From: Caenorhabditis elegans
Lineage: Eukaryota; Nematoda; Chromadorea; Rhabditida; Rhabditidae
Direction: 5' to 3'
DNA: 64,000 nucleotides
Assembly: GCF_000002985.6 (NCBI RefSeq)
Contig: NC_003280.10
Span: 13,140,501 to 13,204,500 of the forward strand
Part shown: positions 49,430 through 59,670 of the stretch, in pieces
Layout of the letters: every line of letters begins with the position of its first letter
Numbering within the stretch: position 1 is the first letter of the stretch
Translations under genes and position numbers: made by a program
The notes under the pieces: generated by a model
The model's database searches: none
Seen by the model: only the letters and a program-made list of their open reading frames with translations
What the model was told of the DNA's origin: nothing

Positions 49430-49950
49430 ATTCAAAATTGTCTGAAAACACCGAATTTCATAATGAAACTTGTTGAAAACTTTTCAGAAAAAAGTTATGA
49501 CGGCTCAAAAAATGGCTCGAAATCAGTTAAAATCGGAAATTTGACTTTTCAAGCGGCTGGAAACAATTTTTTTTGAAATCACCGTCAAATTTTGAGTATA
49601 GCAGTTGATTATCTTGCGTTTTAAACTTGATTAAGGTATTTAAAAGTCGATGGACGGCGAGATTTTTAATTTTTTTTGAACAAAAACTCGCCGTCCATCG
49701 AATTTTAAATACCTTAATCAAGTTTAAAACGCAAAGTAATCAATTTGAATACTCAAAATTTGACGGTGATTTCAAAAAAAAATTGTTTCCAGCCGCTGCG
49801 ACATTGACAAGTCGGCCAAATTTCCGATTTTAACTGATTTTAACCCATTTTTTGAACCGTCATGACTTTTTTCTGAAAAGTTTTCAAGAAGTTTCATTAT
49901 GAAATTCCGTAGTTTTGGACCATTTTGGGTCTAAAAAGGCAAAGTCTCAG
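49430..49950. repeat. 520 bp palindromic MITE
   Basis: The arms are nearly perfect around a centre near 49671: AACTTGATTAAGGTATTTAA with TCGATGGACGGCGAG on the left, CTCGCCGTCCATCGA with TTAAATACCTTAATCAAGTT on the right. Outer arms share GTCATGACTTTTTTCTGAAA and GACCATTTTGGGTCTAAAAA with the ends of the 3.7-4.4 kb element, so the two belong to one superfamily with different interiors. Confidence 0.92.
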
Positions 49951-50151
49951 ATTTCGGTGCTCCACATTTAATATTCGAGTCTCTTCCAATAGAAATTCTA
50001 GTAAATAAGTGATGATTTCATTCTAAATAGACACTTTACGTCCTATATTTACACGTAAAGTTGTTATCAGTGCCATTTATCGTAGTCATACTTGGCATTT
50101 TCTCAGTCATTTCGTTGTCTTTTTTTCAGTTGTAGTTGAAAGAATTCCACG

Positions 50152-50556
50152 TGGTGTCAGGTGGTCCCATAGCTCCACTGTACACAAAAATGGCGGGAAA
50201 AATATGTTTGAATTTTCATGACGACACAGCGCAATTTGAATAATTGTTTTTCAATTTAAGCGTCGATTTTTCTGAAATTTTAAAAAAGTCATTCTTCAAA
50301 TAACTGTTTTTATTAGTTTATAAAATTGATATTTCATATAATTTTCGACTGGCAAGTTGAGTGGAAAATTATTTGAAATATCAATTTTATAAACTAATAC
50401 AAACATTTATTTGAAGAATGATTTTTTAAAATTTCAGAAAAATCGACGCTTAAATTGAAAAACAATTGTTCAAATTGCGCTGTGACGTCACAAAAATTCA
50501 AACATAGTTTTCCCGCCATTTGTGTGCAATAGAGCTATGGGACAACCTGACACAAG
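50152..50556. repeat. 400 bp palindromic MITE, GTGTCAGGTGGTCCCATAG end
   Basis: Left GTGTCAGGTGGTCCCATAGC, right GAGCTATGGGACAACCTGAC. Arms continue through AAATGGCGGGAAAA and TTTTCCCGCCATTT to a centre near 50352. A solo end of the same family (TATCAGGTGGTCCCATTTT) sits at 20016, downstream of the C3orf33-like gene. Confidence 0.92.
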
Positions 50557-50913
50557 GTTTTTTTTTTCAAATTAGCAACTAACATTGAACTTTTTTTGCA
50601 ATTCGAATCGTACAAAAATTGTTAAACAATGCCTCTCGTTGCTCGTGGGTTTCTATTTTCTATCAATATTTCTCGGGGGTACTAGTACTATAAGTCATCA
50701 GATTTGTCAGCAAATAAAATGCGGGGAAGGCGATGCCCCGCGAGATGCTGAAGGAAAAATAAGAAGAAGAGAAACAGTTCGGCACCCCGCCCACCCATTA
50801 TTCGACGATAAAAGCGATGGAGAACACTTCAGAAAATACCCCCCAACGGCCTTTTCATCTCGTAACGCCACATTTTTGTACATTTTTTGCTTCAGTTCGG
50901 TCCATGGAACGAT

Positions 50914-53077
50914 TTTTTCCGGCAAACCGGCAAATTGCCGGAATTGAAAATTTCCGGCAAATCGGCAAATTGCTGGAATTTAAAACTTCCGGCAAATTTC
51001 CGGAATTGAAAGCCAAAATTTATAATTTCTGGCATATCGGCAATTTACCAAATGAAAATTTCCGGACACTCGCAAATTGCCGGAATTGAAAATTTCCGAC
51101 AAAATGCCGAATTCGCCGAAAACCAAAAATGAAAATTTCCGGCAAATCGGCAAATTGCCAGAATTGAAAATTTCCGGCAAATCTGCAATTTGCCGGAATT
51201 GAAAATTTCCGGCAAATCGGCACAAATTGCCGGAATTGAAAATTTCCGACAAAATGCCGAATTCGCCGAAAACCAAAAATGAAAATTTCCGGCAAATCGG
51301 CAAATTGCCAGAATTGAAAATTTCCGGACACTCGCAAATTGCCGGAATTGAAAATTTCCGACGAAATGCCGAATTCGCCGAAAACCAAAAATGAAAATTT
51401 CCGGCAAATCGGCAAATTGCCAGAATTGAAAATTTCCGGCAAATCTGCAATTTGCCGGAATTGAAAATTTCCGGCAAATCGGCAATTTGCCAGAATTGAA
51501 AATTTCCGGCAAACCGGCGAATTGCCATAATTGAAAATTTCCGGCAAATCGGCACAAATTGCCGGAATTGAAAATTTCCGACAAAATGCCGAATTCGCCG
51601 AAAACCAAAAATGAAAATTTCCGGCAAATCGGCAAATTGCCAGAATTGAAAATTTCCGGCAAATCTGCAATTTGCCGGAATTGAAAATTTCCGGCAAATC
51701 GGCAATTTGCCAGAATTGAAAATTTCCGGCAAACCGGCGAATTGCCATAATTGAAAATTTCCGGCAAATCGGCACAAATTGCCGGAATTGAAAATTTCCG
51801 ACAAAATGCCGAATTCGCCGAAAACCAAAAATGAAAATTTCCGGCAAATCGGCAAATTGCCAGAATTGAAAATTTCCGGACACTCGCAAATTGCCGGAAT
51901 TGAAAATTTCCGACGAAATGCCGAATTCGCCGAAAACCAAAAATGAAAATTTCCGGCAAATCGGCAAATTGCCAGAATTGAAAATTTCCGGCAAATCTGC
52001 AATTTGCCGGAATTGAAAATTTCCGGCAAATCGGCAATTTGCCAGAATTGAAAATTTCCGGCAAACCGGCGAATTGCCATAATTGAAAATTTCCGGCAAA
52101 TCGGCACAAATTGCCGGAATTGAAAATTTCCGACAAAATGCCGAATTCGCCGAAAACCAAAAATGAAAATTTCCGGCAAATCGGCAAATTGCCAGAATTG
52201 AAAATTTCCGGCAAATCTGCAATTTGCCGGAATTGAAAATTTCCGGCAAATCGGCAATTTGCCAGAATTGAAAATTTCCGGCAAACCGGCGAATTGCCAT
52301 AATTGAAAATTTCCGGCAAATCGGCACAAATTGCCGGAATTGAAAATTTCCGACAAAATGCCGAATTCGCCGAAAACCAAAAATGAAAATTTCCGGCAAA
52401 TCGGCAAATTGCCAGAATTGAAAATTTCCGGCAAATCGGCAATTTGCCGGAATTGAAAATTTCCGGCAAATCGGCAATTTGCCGGAATTGAAAATTTCCG
52501 GCAAATCGGCAATTTGCCAGAATTGAAAATTTCCGGCAAACCGGCGAATTGCCATAATTGAAAATTTCCGACAAAATGCCGAATTCGCCGAAAACCAAAA
52601 ATGAAAATTTCCGGCAAATCGGCAATTTGCCGGAATTGAAAATTTCCGGCAAATCGGCAATTTGCCGGAATTGAAAATTTCCGGCAAATCGGCAATTTGC
52701 CAGAATTGAAAAATTCCGGCAAACCGGCGAATTGCCATAATTGAAAATTTCCGGCAAATCGGTAAACCTGCAAATTGCCGTATTTGAAAATTTCCGGCAA
52801 ACCGGCACAAATTGCCAGAATTGAAAATTTCCGGCAAATCGGCAAGTGCTGGATTTTAAATTTTTGAGAAATCGGCAAATTGCCGGAATTGAAAAATTCC
52901 GGCAAACCGGCGAATTGCCATAATTGAAAATTTCCGGCAAATCGGTAAACCGGCAAATTACCGTATTTGAAAATTTCCGGCAAACCGGCAAATTGCCGTA
53001 TTTGAAAATTTCCGGCAAACCGGCAAAAATTGCCAGAATTGAAAATTTCCGGCAAACCGGCAGTTTTCCACCCCTGG
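50914..53077. repeat. 2.2 kb higher-order CCGGCAAAT satellite
   Basis: The basic unit is 35 bp: CCGGCAAATCGGCAAATTG followed by CCGGAATTGAAAATTT. A marker insert (ATGCCGAATTCGCCGAAAAC) recurs at about 51098, 51248, 51360, 51580, 51800, 51912, 52132, 52352 and 52570, giving steps of 150, 112, 220, 220, 112, 220, 220 and 218 bp. The variant GACGAAATGCC and the rarer GGACACTCGCAAATTGC both repeat exactly 552 bp apart, so 112+220+220 forms a higher unit. The right end TTTTCCACCCCTGG (53068-53080) is the usual element terminus. The core is absent. Three long minus-strand open frames (708, 657, 605 residues) are artefacts. Confidence 0.95.
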
Positions 53078-53804
53078 TTTAGTCCCGATAGTTCCGTTCC
53101 ACACATTCCGAATAAGGCAGAACGTAGTAGTACTCTTCAAACTTTTCGATGAAAAAGTATAATTGTGTGACATGAGGTGGAGGACGCGGGATTTCCCGCC
53201 ACATTTCACTTGATACTCGTGCGCGCACACACACACACACGCTTATTCGCATCCATTTTTGATGTTTGAAACGTTTTCCAACTTTTGGTTTCACAATACA
53301 CACGAGCGAGCGAAGCCAAATGAATCGAAATTTGGGTGTGTCGTGTGGCTGAGGCCAAGGCAACATTTCAAAGTATTCCCGATTTCAACCAGATGGATAC
53401 CACATGTGTCGCGCTTTTTCGATAGTGTTTCTCTATTTATGAGACACTGTGACATAGCAAACATCTGCACTTGAGAAGGAAAAAATGAACACTTGGGCTC
53501 TCTCGAGAAACTAAACTCATTGGATTATTTTTCTCTTTCGATTAGGCGCTTCGTATTGAGTTTCAAACAAAAAAAAAGACGAAAGTTTCAAATTTGTTGC
53601 GTTTTTCGAGGTTTGTGTTCTTCACAAAAGCCACTTGAAAAACCAAAAAAAAAAGCCATTTTTGCCAAAAAAAAAGACAGAATTTTTTTTCAAAAAAAGT
53701 TTACATTTTGGAAAAATACCCCAAATGTTCTTATAATCTGAAATGCTGCCAACTTGTCCTTGGCGCAGAATTTTTCTTGCATATTCAATGCGACTTAATC
53801 ATAT

Positions 53805-54520
53805 GTGGGCGGCAATTTCCATTTTTTGTCGACAAATTCGGCAAATTGCCGGTTTGCCCGAAATTTTCAATTCCGGGAATTTGCCGATTTGCCGGAAATT
53901 GTCAATTCCCACAATTTGCCGATTTGGCGAAAATTGCCTATTTCGGCAATTTGCTGGTTTGCCGGAAATGTTCATTTTGGTAAATTGCCAATTTGCCGGA
54001 AATTTTCAATTTCGGCGATTTGCCGATTTGCCGGAATCGCCAATTCCGACAATTTGCCGGAATCGTCAATTCCGACAATTTGCCGGAAATTTTCATTTTT
54101 AGTTTTCCGGCGAATTCGGCGATTTACCTGAAATTTTCAGTTCCGGCAAATTGCCGATTTGCCGAAAATTGACAATTCCGACAAATTGCCGGTTTCCCGT
54201 TTTGCCGGAAATTTTCTTTTTTGGTTTTCCGGCAAATTTGGCGATTTGGCGGACATTTTCATTTTGGCAAATTGCCGATGTGCCGATTGGTCGGAGATTG
54301 TCAATTCCGGCAAATTCCCAATTTGCCAGAAATTTTCATTTTGGCAATTTGCCGATTTGCCGATTGGCCGGAAATTGTCATTCCGGCACTTTGCCGATTT
54401 GCCGGAAATTTTCATTTTTGGTATTCCGGCAAATTCTGCGATTTGCCGGCTGGCCGATTTGCCGGAACTTTCAAATTCCGACAATTTGCCGATTTGCCGG
54501 AAAAAACTCGTTTGTCGCCC
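53805..54520. repeat. CCGGCAAAT satellite, opposite orientation
   Basis: It starts GTGGGCGGCAATTTCC near 53806 and ends TCGTTTGTCGCCCACTCAC near 54508: terminal inverted repeats around about 20 satellite units, with two larger repeats carrying TTTTTGGTTTTCCGGCAAAT. The orientation is reversed relative to 50.9-53.1 kb. No core. Confidence 0.9.
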
Positions 54521-54654
54521 ACTCACAAATTTTTAAATTGAACTTTTTTAAATTCTAATTAACTTTAGAACCTTTAAGAAAAATTTTGAAATTCTTGCTC
54601 AAATATTGACATAAACCGCCTATATACAGTACCTCATAAAAGCCTAGAAAGAAT

Positions 54655-55050
54655 ATGTATTCAAATTCAATCATAAATGTGTCACCACCTCATCATAAAC
54701 AAATCTCTTCTCCCCTCCCATATTTTCTCACAATTTTATCACCATGGTTTCTTCTTCTTCTTCTTCTTCAGAGAGAGAGAGAGCGTCATTTCTCACACAC
54801 ACACACAAAATTTTCCTGCATCTCTCACACACGTTCTGTGCTCTTTTGTCTCTTGTTTACACGTCTGTTGTCTCTCGGACTTTATTTACGAAATGCTGCG
54901 TCTCTCCTGCCCTTCTCTCTCTCTCTCTCTATTGCGCCCAGAGACCACACTTTTATTGCCATTGTCGTCGTCGTCGTCGGAAATTTTCTCGCTTTTTCAT
55001 CTTCTTCTTCTAAATAATCATGTTTTTAAAATTCAATTTTAATTTCAGGA
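54655..55050 (+). promoter_or_regulatory. lec-1 upstream region with CT, GA and GTC tracts
   Basis: The sequence runs from a CTTCTTCTTCTTCTTC tract and GAGAGAGAGAG (54750-54785) through CTCTCTCTCTCTCT (54927-54940) and GTCGTCGTCGTCG (54965) to the acceptor AATTTCAG at 55049 just before the first coding exon. Such strand-biased tracts are usual near highly expressed worm promoters. The transcription start is not determined. Confidence 0.5.
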
Positions 55051-55078
55051 ACCACCGAAAAGCCACCACCAGCAAAAA

Positions 55079-58000
55079 ATGTCCGCCGAAGAGCCAAAGT
55101 CCTACGTGAGTTTCGTTTCTAACGGTGTTGTAACAACAACAAAAAAGAAAAGAATAGAAAAAAAACCGTATCAGTACGGGGGTGATGAAAGTGCGGCGGC
55201 GGCCCCAGTCAAGCGTAAGAAATAATGAAAAAGAAAGGACAGAAACTTTTGGAGAATTTGCCCGTTTCTGTAAGTGTCACCTCTATAGTTCACCACCGAT
55301 GTTTGGACTACTACTACTACGTGTTGAATCAGAAGGAAGATCAGACGCCGCAAAAAATATATTTGTTGATAGTTGATTTCGAAATTGTAGTTCTTGACAC
55401 TGATGATTGATCGTTAAGTGAACAATTTTAAAGAAACGATTTTTGCATAACGTCCAGTTTGCAGCAATTCTACAGAATCAGGTTGAAAAGCTTCGAATTT
55501 AGAAACGTCTTCAGCTAAAGTGAGACCAAAATGTTTCCATCAAAAGCTCAAAAGGCATTTTTAATCTCTTTTTTCCAGCTTGAAACAATTTCCAGTTGAT
55601 CTTTAAGATGCTTACCACTCGAATTTCAAATTGCTTCTGCAGTCTTCTATGTTAAGCCGTGTCTCATCATGAATGTCCTTTCTCTTCGATGTCTTGTGCC
55701 TTCTTGAAAATCTTCCGACGAGTAGTAACCTCCTTTTTCTCGAATATAGAACAACAAATGGCAGTTTGGCAATTTGGCAATTTGGACAAAACACTAGTAC
55801 ACCATGAGAACCTGCCTAAGATCAATGCCACATTTTTTCTCGCCTTGGCCCTAGTTGTGCAACACCTTTTCAACGTTTGAAGCAGGGGTGGGCGGCAATT
55901 GCCGGTTTGCCGGAAATTTCAATTCCGGCAATTTTCCGATTTTCCGCAAATTTCAATTCCGGCAATTTTCCGATTTGCCGGAAATTTCAATTCCGGCAAT
56001 TTGCCGATTTGCCGGAAAAAAATCGTTTGCCGCCCACCCCCTGGTTTTTGAAGTGCATTTCGAGCCTTTGAAGTTGAAGTTTGCACGTGACGCCCAGACT
56101 CGAAATGCGGTAAACAGTAATGCGAAGACGCAAATATTGAGCATGGATTTTGCTCCGAAAACTTTTGTTGTTTGAGTTTCAACAAATCATACAAAAAAAA
56201 TTTCGAGCTGAAAACTGTACCAACACTCATTATCGATCTCTTCCTCTCCAGAAAGTTCCGTTCCTTTTTTCAATTTCACTGTTTTCTTCGCCTACAACGA
56301 CACGATGAATCATGGCGAGAAGTCGTATGCGAGAGACTGTACGAGAAGTCGGAGACACAGACAGATGCACAAAAAGAAACATTTCAATGTCGCCTCGCGC
56401 ACATGCTGTCACCCTCCCATAATTCCATGCTCTCTCTGACTCAATATTGGGCGGCGCTTGCGAATGTTATGACTGTTCAACTGTCTGGTTTCTCTCTCCT
56501 CTCACACTCTCAGCTTTTGTTGAAACTGTTTACCGGTCGTCAGTTCTTCGTTTGACTCGCGTCCTGAACGATCGCTTTCAGTTTTCCTCAGCTCAACTCT
56601 TTACACTAATGTCTTCCACTCCTCAATTCCTTCGCTGGTACGAGCAGAACAAGGTAAAGCATGCCTCTATACATGGGGGTGTCAGGCTGTCCCATGTTTG
56701 ATCTACAAAAAAAAGCGGGAATTTTTTCTCCTGCAACTTTTCGGAGATCAAACTGACATGGGACATTCTGACACCAGCTCGAAAATGGAGAGCATTCCAA
56801 GTTTGTTGGTTGCCACTAAAGTGACACATTCCTCTCGTTATCTGCTCGCCCACACCTTCGGTTCCATTATCAACATTCGAGATTCCCGCCATATTTCTGG
56901 TGTGTTTGCTCGGCGGCACATCACAACAAAATTTTGTGCAAAATGGAGCAAAATGGAGCTAAAAAATAGAAAGCAACTAGACAATGTAGAAAAGGCATTT
57001 TTTGTCGTCGTCAGCTGTATGAAAGTCTGGGGAGCGCGAAGATTGGTGGATGCAGATTGGATAACAGCTCTTCCGCTTTTTCGGGTCTCGCTTCTTGCTC
57101 GCTTATTCTGTTCACCAGTGTGTGACACGCGAGGTCCCCCCCCCCCCCCAGCATATATTTCTACATGATTACCCTACTGAACATTTTAAAATGGCATATG
57201 GAAGAAGAAATGGTTCTAGAAAACTCTACTTATAAATCTATTACCGAAACACAAAATTCTGAGAATGCGTATCGCGCGACATATTTGACGCGCAAAATAT
57301 CTCGTAGCGAAAACTACAGTAGTTCATTGTTCATTACATGACTACTGTAGCGCTTGTGTGTCGATTTACGGCATTTCACAAGCGCTACAGTAGGCATTTA
57401 AGGAGTTACTGTAGTTTTCGCTACGAGATATTTTGCGCGTCAAATATGTTGTGCAGTACGCATTATCAGAAAAATGTGTTCCCGTAATAATCCAATTAAT
57501 TTTTTAAAAAATTAAAATTTTTAAATTTTTCAGCCAGTACCATACCGCTCAGTGCTCCAGGAGAAGTTCGAGCCCGGACAGACGCTCATCGTCAAGGGAT
57601 CGACGATCGACGAGTCGCAACGCTTCACCATCAACCTTCACTCGAAGACCGCGGATTTCTCCGGAAACGATGTGCCACTCCACGTCTCTGTCCGCTTCGA
57701 TGAGGGCAAAATTGTGCTCAACTCGTTCTCGAATGGAGAATGGGGAAAGGAAGAGCGCAAGTCGAACCCAATCAAGAAGGGAGACTCGTTCGACATTCGC
57801 ATCCGTGCTCACGACGATCGCTTCCAGATCATCGTCGACCACAAGGAGTTCAAGGACTACGAGCACCGTCTGCCACTCTCCTCAATCTCTCACCTCTCGA
57901 TTGACGGAGATCTCTACTTGAACCACGTTCACTGGGGAGGAAAGTACTACCCAGTACCATACGAGAGCGGACTCGCCAACGGACTTCCAGTCGGAAAGAG

Positions 58001-58978
58001 CCTCCTCGTCTTTGGAACCGTTGAGAAGAAGGCCAAGCGCTTCCACGTCAACCTTCTCCGCAAGAATGGAGACATCTCGTTCCACTTCAACCCACGTTTC
58101 GATGAGAAGGTAAGGGTTGATATATGCCACGAGGCACCACAGAAAGGAGAACCACGACAAAGGAGAACAGGAACCACGTCCATTTTTCCGTGCCGCGAGA
58201 GGCACCACATTTTCAGGATCTGGAACCGTACCAACTGCGGTTTTTGCAGTTTTCTCTCGATGAAAAACGAAACAACGATGCTCCGATGTTATGCGTGTTG
58301 TTTAGCGTTTTCCAAAAGTTTTTATTTCAAAAAAACATTATTCTGAACGCTAAACAACACGCGACGCGTCATATCGGAGTATCGTTGTTTCGTTTTTCAG
58401 CGAGAGAAAACTGCAAAAACCGCAGTTGGCACGGTGCCCCAGATCCTGAAAACGTGGTGCCTCAAAATTTGCGGAAAACTTGCGGCACGGAAAAATGGGT
58501 GTGGTTTCTGTGTTCTCCTTGTTCACCTGTTCTCCTTTCTGTGGTGCCTCACACACACATACACAAAAAGACCCGCATTTTGTTTGCTACATTTGGGCAA
58601 ATATGGCGCTCTTCAACAAACAATTTTATGAGACACAAAAGTTTTGCATGTGTCTATTTCTATTGGTAAAATTGGTGAAAGGACAAAAAAAAATCGATTT
58701 CAATAGAAATTTGACCAAATTCTTTATTTCCTTTCTTCCAGCACGTCATCCGCAACTCTCTTGCCGCCAACGAATGGGGAAATGAGGAGCGCGAGGGAAA
58801 GAACCCATTCGAGAAGGGAGTCGGCTTCGACTTGGTCATCCAAAACGAGGAGTACGCGTTCCAGGTGTTCGTCAACGGAGAACGCTACATCTCGTTCGCT
58901 CACCGCGCCGATCCACACGACATTGCCGGGCTTCAGATCTCTGGAGACATTGAGCTGTCTGGAATTCAAATCCAATAA
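55079..58978 (+). CDS. lec-1: Tandem-repeat galectin LEC-1 (32 kDa), with alternative first exon
   Basis: Plus-strand exons 55079-55105, 57534-58109 and 58742-58978 give 279 residues, the known size of worm LEC-1. It is a cytosolic or secreted beta-galactoside-binding lectin with two carbohydrate domains. N-domain (about residues 10-140): the signature H-x-R ... V-x-N ... W-x-x-E-x-R is visible in LHVSVRFDEG, IVLNSF and WGKEER. C-domain: HFNPRFDEK, VIRNSL and WGNEER. Both keep the sugar-contact residues. Codons are strongly biased to C-ending forms, consistent with abundant expression. A second start exon at 56609-56653 (MSSTPQFLRWYEQNK, ending AAG before GTAAAG) is also in phase with the 57534 exon and would give 285 residues. 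The introns hold a CCGGCAAAT element, a GATCTACAAAAAA element, a TATTACGGGAACACA-type MITE and a 420 bp palindrome. Polyadenylation signal AATAAA lies near 59194. Confidence 0.97.
55882..56044. repeat. Minimal CCGGCAAAT element with clear terminal inverted repeats
   Basis: Only about 160 bp: GCAGGGGTGGGCGGCAATTG at the left, four satellite half-units, and TTTGCCGCCCACCCCCTGG at the right. This is the shortest copy and the clearest view of the ends. It lies in lec-1 intron 1. Confidence 0.92.
56230..56608 (+). promoter_or_regulatory. Candidate internal promoter for the second lec-1 isoform
   Basis: Unique CT-rich plus-strand sequence (CTCTTCCTCTCC near 56238, CTCTCTCTGACTC near 56431, TCTCTCTCCTCTCACACTCTC near 56490) immediately precedes the alternative first exon at 56609. 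No repeat element lies between. The promoter role is inferred from position and composition. Confidence 0.45.
56685..56783. repeat. Short inverted repeat, TGTTTGATCTACAAAAAAAA type
   Basis: GTGTCAGGCTGTCCCATG at the left and CATGGGACATTCTGACAC at the right enclose GATCTACAAAAAAAAGCGGG. Longer relatives lie at 62343-62506 (btf-1 intron) and 48662-48820. Confidence 0.85.
57238..57490. repeat. MITE with TATTACGGGAACACA ends, lec-1 copy
   Basis: A compact 250 bp copy: ATTACCGAAACACAAAATTC, GACGCGCAAAATATCTCG, CTACAGTAG and the mirrored right half ending GTGTTCCCGTAATA. It stops about 45 bp before the acceptor of the large lec-1 exon. Confidence 0.92.
58129..58552. repeat. 420 bp palindrome in lec-1 intron 2
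   Basis: Left GAGGCACCACAGAAAGGAGA, right GTTCTCCTTTCTGTGGTGCC. The inner arms CGTTGTTTCGTTTTTC and GAAAAACGAAACAACG surround a centre near 58333. It starts 20 bases after the donor, so the first of the plus-strand frames runs into it (264 residues) as an artefact of read-through. Confidence 0.92.
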
Positions 58979-59670
58979 ATTATGTATTGATATCCCCTGT
59001 TCCCCCTCTTTCTTCTGTTATCCAGCTCTCCCATTTCTCTCTCTCTCACTGATCAATCTTCCAAAAGTCTACTGCCCCTCTCCCCCCCCCCCCCCCCCAA
59101 AAAGAATCATTTCTCTATTATTTCGCACCGGCAACTGAACTGTAATCCCGCGTTTTTCTTTTTGTATCTTTTCTCACCCCCCACATTGTATTTTAATAAA
59201 ATTGGATAGCAGATTTTCTCGTTGTCATTTCAGGTTTCATATTTTGAAAGCGGATCATCATGAAAAGTTCTGCGAAAAAAACGCGAAAAGTAAGCGAAAA
59301 CTCGAAAAAACTATATTTGAAAGTACCGCCGTTTTTGTCCAGGAGAGCGCGTTTTCCTCGAGTCACTACAAATTGCACGGAAGTCGAATCGTGAAAACCG
59401 CGCGTGTTTCCCATCAGGTTTGCCTACAAAATTTAGTTTTCTTCTTATTGTTAAATCAATAATTATTATAATGTATAATGTGAAGCTCGAAATCTTGAAT
59501 AATCCTGAATAATCCTGCTATAAACTCGGGTTTCTAAAGTTTTCCTCAGGATTTTTGTTCCCTGGAATGCGTGGTGTCTCCCATTTTTTTTTGGATTTTT
59601 GGATTTAAATGCATTTTTCGCTGTTTTTTCTCTCAAATAAGCCGGAAAAATTGAAAATTTTCAGTTTCCG
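58979..59670. other. lec-1 3' region and btf-1 upstream sequence
   Basis: The lec-1 3' UTR contains a run of about 18 C at 59080-59097 and the signal AATAAA near 59194. The following 470 bp up to the btf-1 ATG is unique and AT-rich, ending in the acceptor ATTTTCAG at 59662. The same-strand spacing is longer than typical worm operons, so an independent promoter is more likely. Confidence 0.6.

Larger units (their letters stand above)
46774..55078. other. 8.3 kb interval between mecr-1 and lec-1
   Basis: The mecr-1 promoter side (46774-47600) is T-rich and unique. Next come a MITE (47606-48213), a CGGGAATTCCCG element (48232-48659), a partial GATCTACAAAAAATGCGGGA element (48662-48820), a GC/CT-rich island (48940-49335), two palindromes (49430-49950 and 50152-50556), the large satellite (50914-53077), about 700 bp of unique sequence with CA and A runs, a reverse-oriented satellite (53805-54520) and the lec-1 upstream region with CTT, CT and GTC microsatellites (54655-55050). 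No gene can be supported, with slight doubt about a 126-residue frame at 48952-49332. Confidence 0.65.

Noticed and set aside
50914..53077. CRISPR-like array of regular repeats
   Set aside because: The units are contiguous satellite without unique spacers, in a nematode genome, and no cas genes are present.
50980..53106. Three overlapping minus-strand open frames of 708, 657 and 605 residues that look like a repetitive protein
   Set aside because: They are satellite artefacts. The 35 bp unit has no stop in any minus frame and 35 is not a multiple of three, so each frame cycles through all three readings. All three frames stay open at once and encode the same rotating motifs.
55660..55880. 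Basic minus-strand frame ending RRKIFKKAQDIEEKGHS inside lec-1 intron 1
   Set aside because: It looks mildly protein-like but has no recognisable family and no clear partner exon. A nested gene cannot be excluded but is not supported.
57552..58346. 264-residue single-exon reading of lec-1
   Set aside because: After 58109 it reads through a good donor (AAG then GTAAGG) into the intron palindrome; splicing to 58742 gives the full second galectin domain.
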